From: Bdellovibrio bacteriovorus | GTDB lineage: Bacteria > Bdellovibrionota > Bdellovibrionia > Bdellovibrionales > Bdellovibrionaceae | Length of the DNA: 64,000 nt | Direction: 5' to 3' | Assembly: GCF_001592755.1 (NCBI RefSeq) | Contig: NZ_LUKF01000001.1 | Coordinates: 410,029 to 474,028 of the forward strand | Shown here: piece after piece, positions 1 through 8,161 of the stretch | How the letters are laid out: each line of letters starts with the position of its first letter | Numbering within the stretch: position 1 is the first letter of the stretch | Translations under genes and position numbers: made by a program | Notes under the pieces: generated by a model | Seen by the model: the letters and a program-made list of their open reading frames with translations, nothing else | Database searches by the model: none | Told to the model about the DNA's origin: nothing

Positions 1-12
1 GATTTTCTTCAT

Positions 13-1047
13 TTATTTTTGCAGTGCTAATTCCGCATCCGTGAAGAAAGACTCTTGGCTTTCTTTCACTTTATATCTTCGAGTCATCATCAAGAAGATA
101 CTGTCAGCAGCGACACCGATCGGTTCACCGTTATAATTTTTCTGCATACCCGCAAGACTTGATGGATCACGATCTAAAGCACCACGACCGGCACCGTCAG
201 CGCTCGCGTAAGCTCCGCCCCCTGTGCTGTCGTCTGTTGAATCCGAAGGCCCGGAGCCAGAAACACCTCCGCCACCGCCTTCTTCAAAGCCGTTCGCTGC
301 CGTTTTAGAACCGATTTTTAGCTTTTCCATTTTCTCTGCGGCTTTTTTCTCGATGGCACCTGCTAGTGACATCAAACCATCAATTGCGCCGGAAGGAATT
401 CCAGCTGCTGCCATAGACTCTTTGGAAGAGAAGTCAGAGAGTTTATAGGTTTTATCTCCGATCTTCGCCGTTCCTTTTTTGGCATCGATAATGCCCATGT
501 TTTCAAGTTTCTTAATGTTGTTTGCCGCTGCGGCAGTGTGAGGATCCTTAGCCGTTTCACCTAGATCACTCGGATCATAAGTTCCACCGCCGGTGTTTAA
601 ATCTCCAAGACCATCCGTATCAAAGCCTGTTAGACCGGCCATATTTGCAGAATTACCGTGGGACTTACCTTGCTTCATAGAAAGAAGACCCAACATCACT
701 TCCATCACACCTTTTGCAATTAAGGCGCTACAAGGAGATGGAGAACAAGCTGTACCCGCCTGAATATCGGCAGCTCCCATTGCGATAAACATACCGCCCG
801 TAAGGAAAGACATGGCCTTACCATCGCTGTTTGAATCCTTGGTCTGGTCGGCAGAATTATTTACGGAAGGCTGTCCACCACCCGTTGTTTCAATACCGTT
901 TGAAGCACCAGAGGTAGTTTTAGTTCCGGTACCTGGTCCCTTTTGCGTTGCCGCAGAGGGAGTTACAGTTGCCGCACCACCGAAGGCAAAATTCGACGAG
1001 AGCCCGACACTTAATGCACAGATGTATTTTAAGAATGTTTGAGTCAT
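13..1047 (-). CDS. Secreted low-complexity protein, third gene of Tad-associated cluster
   Basis: I do not recognise a family. The 344-residue product starts with a typical Sec signal peptide (hydrophobic residues about 5-22, ending near the FAFGGA sequence) and continues with Thr/Ser/Gly/Ala-rich low-complexity sequence. A short hydrophobic patch lies around residues 80-125 and contains a close Cys pair (ACSPSPCS). Residues 250-285 are Gly/Ser-rich. The tail (IGVAADSIFLMMTRRYKVKES) looks more ordered. The start is supported by a G-rich ribosome site about 7 bases upstream. The gene begins 10 bases after the stop of the preceding minus-strand gene, so the two are almost certainly co-transcribed with the TadG-like gene. 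An export-dependent surface or periplasmic role is inference. Confidence 0.75.
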   Translation of the reverse strand: MTQTFLKYICALSVGLSSNFAFGGAATVTPSAATQKGPGTGTKTTSGASNGIETTGGGQPSVNNSADQTKDSNSDGKAMSFLTGGMFIAMGAADIQAGTACSPSPCSALIAKGVMEVMLGLLSMKQGKSHGNSANMAGLTGFDTDGLGDLNTGGGTYDPSDLGETAKDPHTAAAANNIKKLENMGIIDAKKGTAKIGDKTYKLSDFSSKESMAAAGIPSGAIDGLMSLAGAIEKKAAEKMEKLKIGSKTAANGFEEGGGGGVSGSGPSDSTDDSTGGGAYASADGAGRGALDRDPSSLAGMQKNYNGEPIGVAADSIFLMMTRRYKVKESQESFFTDAELALQK

Positions 1048-1056
1048 TCGTGCCCC

Positions 1057-2661
1057 CTAGTTATTTAACAGAGTGTTTTTATTATCGCGGTAGCGCTCTT
1101 TGACTTTTTCCCAGTTGGATTTACCACCCTGGCCAGTCACTTCGTTTTTCCAAGCTTGCTGTTGCCCTGCAACACCTTTGCTTGGATCTTTCGCTCCACC
1201 TGGAAGGTAGGCGCGATATTTATCTCCGCCGCCACCACCGAAGCTGCCGAAGCCACCGCCTCCGCCGCCACCACCAGTGCCGCCAAGAATATTTGCATCA
1301 AGACCTTTTGCTGCCGCCTCAGAAGGTTTATCGCCGCTGGCACTGATACCACCGCCGCCACCTAAACCTGCGCCACCGCCTGAAGGTGCGCCAGGCATAC
1401 CACCACTGTCACCGCCGCTACCGCTTGCTCCACCTGTTGGTGAATCAAGACCTGGAATGCTTCCGCCGCCAAGACCGGCAACACTGCGGTCACCTGAGAT
1501 ATTTGATTTATCAGTCGAACCTGTTCCTACGCCACCCGCGACAGAACTTTCACCTGGCTTTTCGTAGTTGTTAGAACAACCCGGAGTTCTGGGATTTGCC
1601 AAACAAATACACTCTGGCAAATTTGCATTGGCAGCGACTTTACATTTTTCTTCAGTGGATGCTGTTGTGGTTGGAGTTGTACTACCACTTGTATCTTCGT
1701 CACACTTCTGACCTTGCTTCATTGAATTTGCAAGAGACATAATACCCGCTCCTGCTGAAGCTAAAAGCTGAGCGTACTTGCCAGTGCAAAGACTGACCTT
1801 TCCAGAGATCGAGCGTTTGTCACCCTTCTCTTGCTCTTGTTTCACATATTGCATGATATTTTTTAGGTCATTGTGATAAGAGGCTTTATACGATTCACAT
1901 AATTGAGTTTGTCCAGGATTAGGGTTGGGAGCACACTGCGCACTTTTTTCTGCAGCCGCCGCATACTTTTGCATATCCTCTAAGCCTGAACGGGCTTTTA
2001 CACACGAAACGCCGCAACCCGCTTTCATTACACCACAAGCAGATGTATAAGCAGTCAAACCCGCTTTTGCGATATCCATGGCTTTAGCAAAACCACTACA
2101 AGCATCGTTAACTGCCATCCCACCTAAAGTTGAAAGCAGAATGTTAATATTAGATGCGGTAGATGCAAGATCAGGACTGTACTCTTCAAGGCATACAGTT
2201 GAAGCACGAGAGTGATTGTTTAAACAGGATTGTCTCCATCCCGTGTACTGCTCAAAACCCTTTTTAATTTGCTCATATTGATCATTAACGAGGCCGCCCT
2301 GCTTGTAACCCTGAATATTGGCATTCAGGTTCTCCATCATACTTTTCATCTGGTTGCAGGTTTCTTTTTTGCCTTTACCGGCTAAGTCTTTATCTGGAGT
2401 TGAACCTGTAACACCACCTGAGGTGACCCCGGATCCAGCCGGTGCCGCATTTGCTTTATCATCATCGGTGTCAGCGCAAGGGTCACCGCCGCCACCACCT
2501 GCACTTGCTTCAGCAGGCTTAGCTGCTGCTGCTTCATTTTTTGCAAAAGTCGGGTGACCTGCAACTACGCCTGGAGCATCCCAAAGCTCTGCTGCAAAAG
2601 AATGAGGAGTATAGAGACTCATCGAGCCCAATAATATATAGGTGATAAATAGACTTTTCAT
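1057..2661 (-). CDS. Secreted Cys-rich, Gly-rich protein with WDAPGV motif
   Basis: Function unknown. The 534 residues begin with a signal peptide (about residues 1-23, SFA-A cleavage). Immediately after the predicted cleavage comes LWDAPGVVAGHPTF (residues 26-39), which recurs almost unchanged in the TadG-like product upstream. Residues 50-370 hold many cysteines, including a CxxxxxCxxxC cluster near 210, which suggests a disulfide-bonded periplasmic or extracellular domain. Residues 370-490 are almost pure Gly/Ser/Pro low complexity, followed by a charged C-terminus. A ribosome site (AGGGGA) precedes the ATG. It lies between the TadG-like gene (93-base gap) and the gene for another secreted protein (10-base gap). 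Partnership with the TadG-like protein is inferred from the shared motif and co-orientation. Confidence 0.75.
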   Translation of the reverse strand: MKSLFITYILLGSMSLYTPHSFAAELWDAPGVVAGHPTFAKNEAAAAKPAEASAGGGGGDPCADTDDDKANAAPAGSGVTSGGVTGSTPDKDLAGKGKKETCNQMKSMMENLNANIQGYKQGGLVNDQYEQIKKGFEQYTGWRQSCLNNHSRASTVCLEEYSPDLASTASNINILLSTLGGMAVNDACSGFAKAMDIAKAGLTAYTSACGVMKAGCGVSCVKARSGLEDMQKYAAAAEKSAQCAPNPNPGQTQLCESYKASYHNDLKNIMQYVKQEQEKGDKRSISGKVSLCTGKYAQLLASAGAGIMSLANSMKQGQKCDEDTSGSTTPTTTASTEEKCKVAANANLPECICLANPRTPGCSNNYEKPGESSVAGGVGTGSTDKSNISGDRSVAGLGGGSIPGLDSPTGGASGSGGDSGGMPGAPSGGGAGLGGGGGISASGDKPSEAAAKGLDANILGGTGGGGGGGGFGSFGGGGGDKYRAYLPGGAKDPSKGVAGQQQAWKNEVTGQGGKSNWEKVKERYRDNKNTLLNN

Positions 2662-2754
2662 GAGATTCCCCTATGTCTCACTTTTCGGACAAAGGTCTAC
2701 CGTTCTTGAGTATTTTCTTGGCGTATCAGAATGAGACGCTCTAGCTAAATTTAT

Positions 2755-4983
2755 TTAGAATTCGTCGTCGCCAGGAGGCGGATTTAACAAGGGTCCTGCA
2801 CCTGCGGCTTCACCGCCCAGCTTTAGATCTGCTGAACGCAAATAGTCTGAAGAGACCATTTTAACGGCGTATCCCGTCGTCCCACCAATAATACAGTTGC
2901 CCGGAGTGGGTGGATTCGGAGAATTATTATCAGCACCTTTAGGAAGATCCGTGCACTTTCCGAACTTATTTGTATCCAACGAGTAATTATTCAACCCTAC
3001 AGGAGCCCACGAAGTCAGAACATGCTTCCAATCACTGAGCGTAAATGTGAATTGATCTTTCACTAGGCCCCTAGTGTTCACGAGGTCTCCGGGGTCATTG
3101 ATAACCTGAAACTGATCCTTAACACTAAACTTCTCATAGTCGTAGGAGCCCTGCTTGTATCCTCTGCGATATCCAAGATCGGGTCGCAAATCTTGGCTAC
3201 TGCTGAAAGCAGTTCCTGGGCCTGCGAAGAAACCATTTTTTAAACGGAGATAATAGTTATGATAAAAATCCGGCTCTATCGAATAGTAAGCGGTATCAAA
3301 AGTGTCTGGAAGAATCGCGGCCATTTCCAAAATTCTCATCGGTGACGGACGGTTCGCGACTCTATCAAAGGCCATCACGTCACCAGATCCGCCTCTATTG
3401 ATAAAATCAAATGGAAGATCATCCCAGTGAGCAAAGTTAGGAGCGTCCACACCGTCATAAACAGAGTTACCACTCGAATCGTCACTCGGAGCCGTACCGT
3501 TTCTCCAGCCTGAATCCAATTCGTAGATGGCTTTACCATAATGACCAAGCATTTTATAAGTTTTAAGGCCAAACTTATCGCCCACAAAACGACTGAAGTT
3601 CGCTGCACGAGTTTCAACACCTTCAGAACTTTCACTGATAGTTGAAAGAGCCGCCGTGTCTGTCACACGAGGAGCCATATTCGGGTCCGTTTTATCGTTA
3701 GGATTTCCCTCTGACCAACGTGAACCCCGATTCCAATTTTTGTAATACCACGGACCGACTCGGCCCCCGAACGGTTTATAGAAAGCGCGCGCTTTTAGCG
3801 TGATAGCACCTAAAGGAGAAAAAGGAATTTTAGGCTGAGTCGTCGCCGACACGCCTGTATAGGCCATACACCAAGGGTTCTTTTCAACACCGATTGAAAA
3901 GTTGAAATTGTCATTCAGGTCAGTACGATACCCGATCCACTCTGCCATCTTATCAATAGAGCCACTCATCTCGGTGTTTCCTTTGTGGTGGGGGAAACTA
4001 TACGGATTGTTAGAATGCTCTTTAGCTACGATTTTAATTTCGTTATTCACACCACAAATGGTGTCGATGTATCGAAAGCCGGGATAAATGCGAATAGGCG
4101 TTAACCACTTCGCGGGTGCTCCATCTGCTAAGCCTTCGGCATTGCACTCGCCGGAGCCTAAAGAGTTGAACATATCCATACGGACTGTAGAACGATTCGC
4201 CGCCGTCAAATTATTTGCCAACGTTTTTTCAACACCCGTCTTTACGCTTTGTCCATCAATATCATAGAAGTCCGACTTCGTCCCACTTGTCGCTCTAGAA
4301 AGATGCTTGATAGCTTCCATACGGTTGTTCTGATCCAGATTGTAACCGACCACGAACTTCGCCAGCATCAAATAGTTATAGGAACCAAAGTACATGCAAC
4401 GTTGAATCGCATTATTTTTTAAGACGTTACTGGCATTGTTAATCTGTCGCGAGAAAGCTTGGTGGCCCGCGATAACGCCAGGAGCGTCCCACAGGCGAGT
4501 CGATCTCATCGAAGCCATGTTACGGCAAGTATTCTCTCCCGGTGGCATCGGCTTAAACGGAATATAGGTAATACAAAATGGTGGTGCTATTTGATAATCA
4601 CGAGCGATCGGATTCGTCGTATTGACAATATCATCAAGCATTCCCGATTTTAGCTGTCGAGTTGTTTTATCGTAGGGATGCTGATACCACTCCCCCGCAC
4701 TGCCCAGCATACGATAGCGCCAAGCTAGAAGTTTCCAGCTTTGACGAATCTGATAATTCATGTGCGCTATCGAGTTCATGTTCTCTGCTTGTTTTGAAGC
4801 TGCGTAGTAGGCAGCAAGATCCACAGAGTTTTGCAGATTGATTTTGTGATGAACTAAAAGGCCCACGTTGATGACCATCGCGAAGAATAAAAACAGAATT
4901 TGAAAGATCAACGCGACGAAAAGTGCGACCTGACCTTTGCGGTTTTTTAAATTCTGATTAAAAGTGCTTCGTCTGTTCAACAT
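2755..4983 (-). CDS. TadG-like anchored protein (Tad/Flp pilus-associated)
   Basis: The N-terminus matches the TadE/TadG-type membrane anchor: basic residues, then GQVALFVALIFQILFLFFAM (residues 17-36) and the following residues to about 45, then the family-typical LQNSVDLAAYYAASK stretch (50-64). The remaining roughly 680 residues would be extracytoplasmic and match no family I recognise. At 742 residues it is long for a TadG. LWDAPGVIAGHQAF sits at 164-177 and is shared with the next gene's product. The region beyond is rich in Asn, Tyr and Gly with scattered cysteines. Tad proteins of this class are minor or accessory pilus subunits in the Flp pilus system. No tadA, rcpA or flp gene lies next to it in this window, so the assignment rests on the N-terminal domain only. 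Confidence 0.7.
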   Translation of the reverse strand: MLNRRSTFNQNLKNRKGQVALFVALIFQILFLFFAMVINVGLLVHHKINLQNSVDLAAYYAASKQAENMNSIAHMNYQIRQSWKLLAWRYRMLGSAGEWYQHPYDKTTRQLKSGMLDDIVNTTNPIARDYQIAPPFCITYIPFKPMPPGENTCRNMASMRSTRLWDAPGVIAGHQAFSRQINNASNVLKNNAIQRCMYFGSYNYLMLAKFVVGYNLDQNNRMEAIKHLSRATSGTKSDFYDIDGQSVKTGVEKTLANNLTAANRSTVRMDMFNSLGSGECNAEGLADGAPAKWLTPIRIYPGFRYIDTICGVNNEIKIVAKEHSNNPYSFPHHKGNTEMSGSIDKMAEWIGYRTDLNDNFNFSIGVEKNPWCMAYTGVSATTQPKIPFSPLGAITLKARAFYKPFGGRVGPWYYKNWNRGSRWSEGNPNDKTDPNMAPRVTDTAALSTISESSEGVETRAANFSRFVGDKFGLKTYKMLGHYGKAIYELDSGWRNGTAPSDDSSGNSVYDGVDAPNFAHWDDLPFDFINRGGSGDVMAFDRVANRPSPMRILEMAAILPDTFDTAYYSIEPDFYHNYYLRLKNGFFAGPGTAFSSSQDLRPDLGYRRGYKQGSYDYEKFSVKDQFQVINDPGDLVNTRGLVKDQFTFTLSDWKHVLTSWAPVGLNNYSLDTNKFGKCTDLPKGADNNSPNPPTPGNCIIGGTTGYAVKMVSSDYLRSADLKLGGEAAGAGPLLNPPPGDDEF

Positions 4984-5104
4984 TGTGTTTAAACATTGTC
5001 TCTTAGTCGGCGTCTCGAAGCAATAACTCGACCTCTAAAACTTTGACTTGTTCTATAGTGAGATGACAGACTTTTGGACATAGTTCTATGGAGGGAACTC
5101 GACG

Positions 5105-5983
5105 ATGGTCCGATCCATTCTCCTTGCCGTTGCGGTGTCCGTTTTTTCTTTAGCGGCACGAGCAGAAATTCTGTTTGAAGGTTACTCGAAAATTCTTTCG
5201 AACGATCAGCATATTGGGTATGTGATCAGCCGTTACGAGTTCGACGCTAAAAAGAAGCACTTTATTTCTACCTATTTCCTGAAAACAGGAAAAGGACCGA
5301 CAGAAGTCACTGAAAGTTTGAAGGCCGTAGCGGACTCCGAACTAGCACCTATTTCTTACGAGTACACAAATCTTGCCGGCAAAGAAAGTAAGACTATTGA
5401 TGCCAAGTTCAAGAACGGCACGATGAGCGGAGTCATCCTTTCCGGAGGAAAAACCCAGCGAATTGAAAAGAAAATTCCCAAAGGAACCTTTCTTTCCACT
5501 TTCCTGGTCTATTTGATGTTAAAAAGTAAAGAAGGTCTTCGTTCGGAAACCAACTATGAGTACCAAGCCATTGCCGAAGAGGACGCCGCGATCACTAAAG
5601 GACAAGCTTTGGTTGGCAAAGAAGAAACTTTTAATGGATTTAAAGTATTTAAAATCCTGAACACGTTTAAGGACATGAAGTTTCTAAGCTATGTGAATGA
5701 CCGTGGAGAAGTTCTGGGAACAAACGCTATGGGACAAGGGATCACTACAGAGTTAGTTGCGAATCCTTCTGAGGCCACAGCAAATCTTCCTTACAGCGCC
5801 ACATTATTAAAAACTTTGTTTGGCAATGTACCGGTGGGTCAGGCTAATGTTGTTTATAGATCCTTGAAGCTCAAAGAGGCTGAAGCCAACGCGCCAGCTC
5901 CTTCCAAACAAATGGGTGTTCCTCAGGGACAAGGAATTATTATTAAGGCTCAGCCCGAGAAAGCGGAAAATAAAGGAAACTAG
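5105..5983 (+). CDS. Secreted periplasmic protein of unknown function
   Basis: The 292-residue protein has a signal peptide (residues 1-20, ending ARA) and then a beta-rich, Lys-rich sequence without cysteine motifs or catalytic signatures that I can recognise. The opening LFEGYSKIL...HIGYVISRYEF suggests a family that begins with antiparallel strands, but I cannot name it. The C-terminus (about 265-292) is low-complexity Pro/Gln/Lys. A good ribosome site (GGAGGG) precedes the ATG. It is divergent from the TadG-like gene with a 121-base gap that must hold both promoters. It ends 3 bases before nagZ, so the two probably share a transcript. A role in envelope processing alongside NagZ is only a guess from position. 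Confidence 0.7.
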   Translation: MVRSILLAVAVSVFSLAARAEILFEGYSKILSNDQHIGYVISRYEFDAKKKHFISTYFLKTGKGPTEVTESLKAVADSELAPISYEYTNLAGKESKTIDAKFKNGTMSGVILSGGKTQRIEKKIPKGTFLSTFLVYLMLKSKEGLRSETNYEYQAIAEEDAAITKGQALVGKEETFNGFKVFKILNTFKDMKFLSYVNDRGEVLGTNAMGQGITTELVANPSEATANLPYSATLLKTLFGNVPVGQANVVYRSLKLKEAEANAPAPSKQMGVPQGQGIIIKAQPEKAENKGN

Positions 5984-5986
5984 TTC

Positions 5987-7102
5987 ATGAGCAGCATCAG
6001 TCATATCATTGGTCAGCACTTTTTTATTGGAATCTCCGGACATGCTCTGACTGCAGAAGAAAAAAAGTTTATCGTCGAGAACAATATTGGTGGCGTGTGC
6101 CTTTTCGGGCGAAACGTAGCAGAACCAAAACAAGTTCGTGAACTCTGTGCCGAGATTCAATCTTTGCGTCACCAGCAAGCCGAAAAAGCACCGTTATTCA
6201 TCGGCATTGATATGGAAGGTGGACGCGTTCACCGTCTGAAGTCACCTTTCACAGTTTGGCCTCCCCTTCGTAAGCTAGGTGATCTTGATGCGCCCACCGT
6301 TTCTTTTCATTTCGCCAACCGCATGGGTCAAGAAATGAAGGCCGTCGGCATTAATTTAGACTTCGCCCCGTGTGTAGATATCTTCACAAACCAAGCAAAC
6401 ACCGTCATCGGAGACCGCTCTATCAGCAGTGATCCTGAGCTCGTGGCAAAACATGCTTCCGCTTTGGTGCGTGGCTATATCAAATCTGAGATTATCACTT
6501 GCGCAAAACATTTCCCAGGTCATGGCAACACGATCGTGGACAGCCATGAAGATCTCCCGGTAGAAAATTTAGACCTAGAAAGATTAGAGGCTTGCGAACT
6601 TATTCCATTCAGAAAAAGCTTCAAAGCCCGCGTCGACATGGTGATGACTTCGCATATTAAGTTCCCAAAAATTGATCCAGATTGGCCCGTGACTTTGTCT
6701 GAAACTTTCATTCAAAAAATCATTCGTGATGAGTGCCGATATAGAGGTTTGATCATCACTGATGACTTAGGCATGAAGGCCATGACGAAGCACTATGGAA
6801 TCACTGAGGTTCCAGTGCGTGCTTTACAAGCTGGTGTCGACTTACTTCTTTATTGCAATGACCCAGAAGTTCCTCCTCAAGCTTACGAAGCCGTGCTAGA
6901 AGCGACAGCTCAAGGTTCTTTATCTAAGGAACGTCTTGAGGATAGTTATCGTCGTATTATGGATTTGAAAAAAACCAAAATCCCAAATCCAGAACCTTTG
7001 CCACTTAACGAAGTGGTGAACATCGTAGGACACCCAGACCATCTTAAAATTGCAAAAGCGATCGCAAATGGCCAGGTTCCTGACGGACTTCTTCCTGAAT
7101 AA
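5987..7102 (+). CDS. nagZ: Beta-N-acetylhexosaminidase NagZ (GH3)
   Basis: NagZ removes N-acetylglucosamine from anhydromuropeptides during cytoplasmic peptidoglycan recycling. The 371 residues carry the glycoside hydrolase family 3 hallmarks: GIDMEGGRVHRL (73-84), KHFPGHGNT (174-182) with the catalytic-loop His at 187 (DSHEDLP), and IITDDLGMKAM (256-266), which holds the Asp nucleophile. No signal peptide is present, which fits a cytoplasmic enzyme. The family is usually near 340 residues; the extra length is a C-terminal tail of roughly 30 residues. The ATG has an AAGGAA ribosome site. It follows the secreted protein gene by 3 bases and is closed by an intrinsic terminator. In a predator that digests prey peptidoglycan, it could also serve feeding (inference). 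Confidence 0.93.
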   Translation: MSSISHIIGQHFFIGISGHALTAEEKKFIVENNIGGVCLFGRNVAEPKQVRELCAEIQSLRHQQAEKAPLFIGIDMEGGRVHRLKSPFTVWPPLRKLGDLDAPTVSFHFANRMGQEMKAVGINLDFAPCVDIFTNQANTVIGDRSISSDPELVAKHASALVRGYIKSEIITCAKHFPGHGNTIVDSHEDLPVENLDLERLEACELIPFRKSFKARVDMVMTSHIKFPKIDPDWPVTLSETFIQKIIRDECRYRGLIITDDLGMKAMTKHYGITEVPVRALQAGVDLLLYCNDPEVPPQAYEAVLEATAQGSLSKERLEDSYRRIMDLKKTKIPNPEPLPLNEVVNIVGHPDHLKIAKAIANGQVPDGLLPE

Positions 7103-7123
7103 ATACTGCTGCTAAAACACAGG

Positions 7124-7147
7124 CGTCCTTCCTTAGGACGTTTTCTT
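7124..7147 (+). terminator. Intrinsic terminator after nagZ
   Basis: A 6-bp perfect stem CGTCCT/AGGACG with a 5-base loop is followed by TTTTCTTT, 21 bases after the nagZ stop. It separates nagZ from the DNA-repair cassette. Confidence 0.75.
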
Positions 7148-7168
7148 TGACGATGTTACGCTTAATGA

Positions 7169-8161
7169 ATGGATCTTATTCGCGTAACACCCGAAGGACT
7201 TTATTGTGATTTAGGCGAGTTCTATATAGACCCCTGGCGCCCTGTGCGCCATGCACTGATTACGCATGCACATTCCGATCATGCTCGCTGGGGCTCAAAG
7301 ATCTATTACGCTCCGGAACGAGGCCTCGCTTTACTCAAATCCAGATTGGGTGAAGGTCTGCACGTCGCTGGAAAAAAATGGGGAGAAAAGTTTCGCATGG
7401 GCTCTGTCTGGGTGAGCTTCCATCCGGCGGGACACATCTTAGGCTCTGCTCAAGTGCGCATAGAATACAAAGATCATGTTTGGGTCGCTTCCGGGGATTA
7501 TAAACGAACACCTGATCCCTCTTGCGATGCTTTCGAAGTACAACAATGTGACACTTTTATTTCTGAAGCCACTTTCGCCTTACCCGTTTATAAATGGGAT
7601 CAAGGAGAAGTCACCGCAAAGAAAATCTATAACTGGTGGCAAGCGGATCTAGATCGTCCGACACTGATTTTTTGTTATGCCTTAGGAAAGGCGCAAAGAA
7701 TTCTGGCGGAACTTAAAAGATTCACCGATCAACCCGTCTATCTTCACGGTGCGGTGGAAGGTCTGACTCAGATTTATCGGGATGCCGGAATCGATATGCT
7801 GCCGACACTTTCGGTTATGTCTAAAGAAAAAGGATATAACTTCAAAGGGGATCTTATCATTGCGCCGCCCTCGGCACATCGTTCACCTTGGATGAAAAGA
7901 TTTAAAGAACCACAAACCGCATTCCTGTCTGGATGGATGCAAGTGCGTGGAACGCGCAGAAGAAAAGGGTACGAAAAAGGTTTTGCGCTTTCTGATCACG
8001 CTGACTGGAATGAACTCAATCAAACAATTGAAGAAACCGGAGCATCAGATATCTTCCTAACTCATGGAAGAACCGACGTCCTTGCACGCTACCTAGAAGA
8101 AAAAGGTAAGAGCGTTCGCTTCTTCGAAACACAATTCACCGCCGAAGAGGAGGCTTCATGA
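7169..8161 (+). CDS. Ligase-associated DNA exonuclease (metallo-beta-lactamase fold)
   Basis: This is an MBL/beta-CASP-like nuclease of the kind encoded with LigB/LigC-like ATP-dependent ligases, often annotated as an mRNA 3'-end processing factor but assigned to DNA repair by context. The metal-binding HAHSDHARWGS motif is at residues 33-43. Other metal-ligand regions are FHPAGHILGS (about 88-97), ASGDYKRT, the FALSDHADW segment near residue 275, and LTHG near 293. At 330 residues it has the expected length. It is the first gene of a four-gene cassette, and its stop overlaps the ligase start (ATGA). No convincing ribosome site is visible; another ATG lies 4 bases upstream out of frame. Substrate details for this family are inferred. 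Confidence 0.9.
   Translation: MDLIRVTPEGLYCDLGEFYIDPWRPVRHALITHAHSDHARWGSKIYYAPERGLALLKSRLGEGLHVAGKKWGEKFRMGSVWVSFHPAGHILGSAQVRIEYKDHVWVASGDYKRTPDPSCDAFEVQQCDTFISEATFALPVYKWDQGEVTAKKIYNWWQADLDRPTLIFCYALGKAQRILAELKRFTDQPVYLHGAVEGLTQIYRDAGIDMLPTLSVMSKEKGYNFKGDLIIAPPSAHRSPWMKRFKEPQTAFLSGWMQVRGTRRRKGYEKGFALSDHADWNELNQTIEETGASDIFLTHGRTDVLARYLEEKGKSVRFFETQFTAEEEAS

Noticed and set aside
1260-1520. Possible tandem repeat or CRISPR-like array in Gly-codon stretches
   Set aside because: The repeats are degenerate gly/ser codons inside a reading frame, without uniform repeats or spacers.
1277-1567. Proline-rich reading frame on the plus strand
   Set aside because: A shadow of the Gly-rich region of the minus-strand secreted protein; Pro on one strand is Gly on the other.
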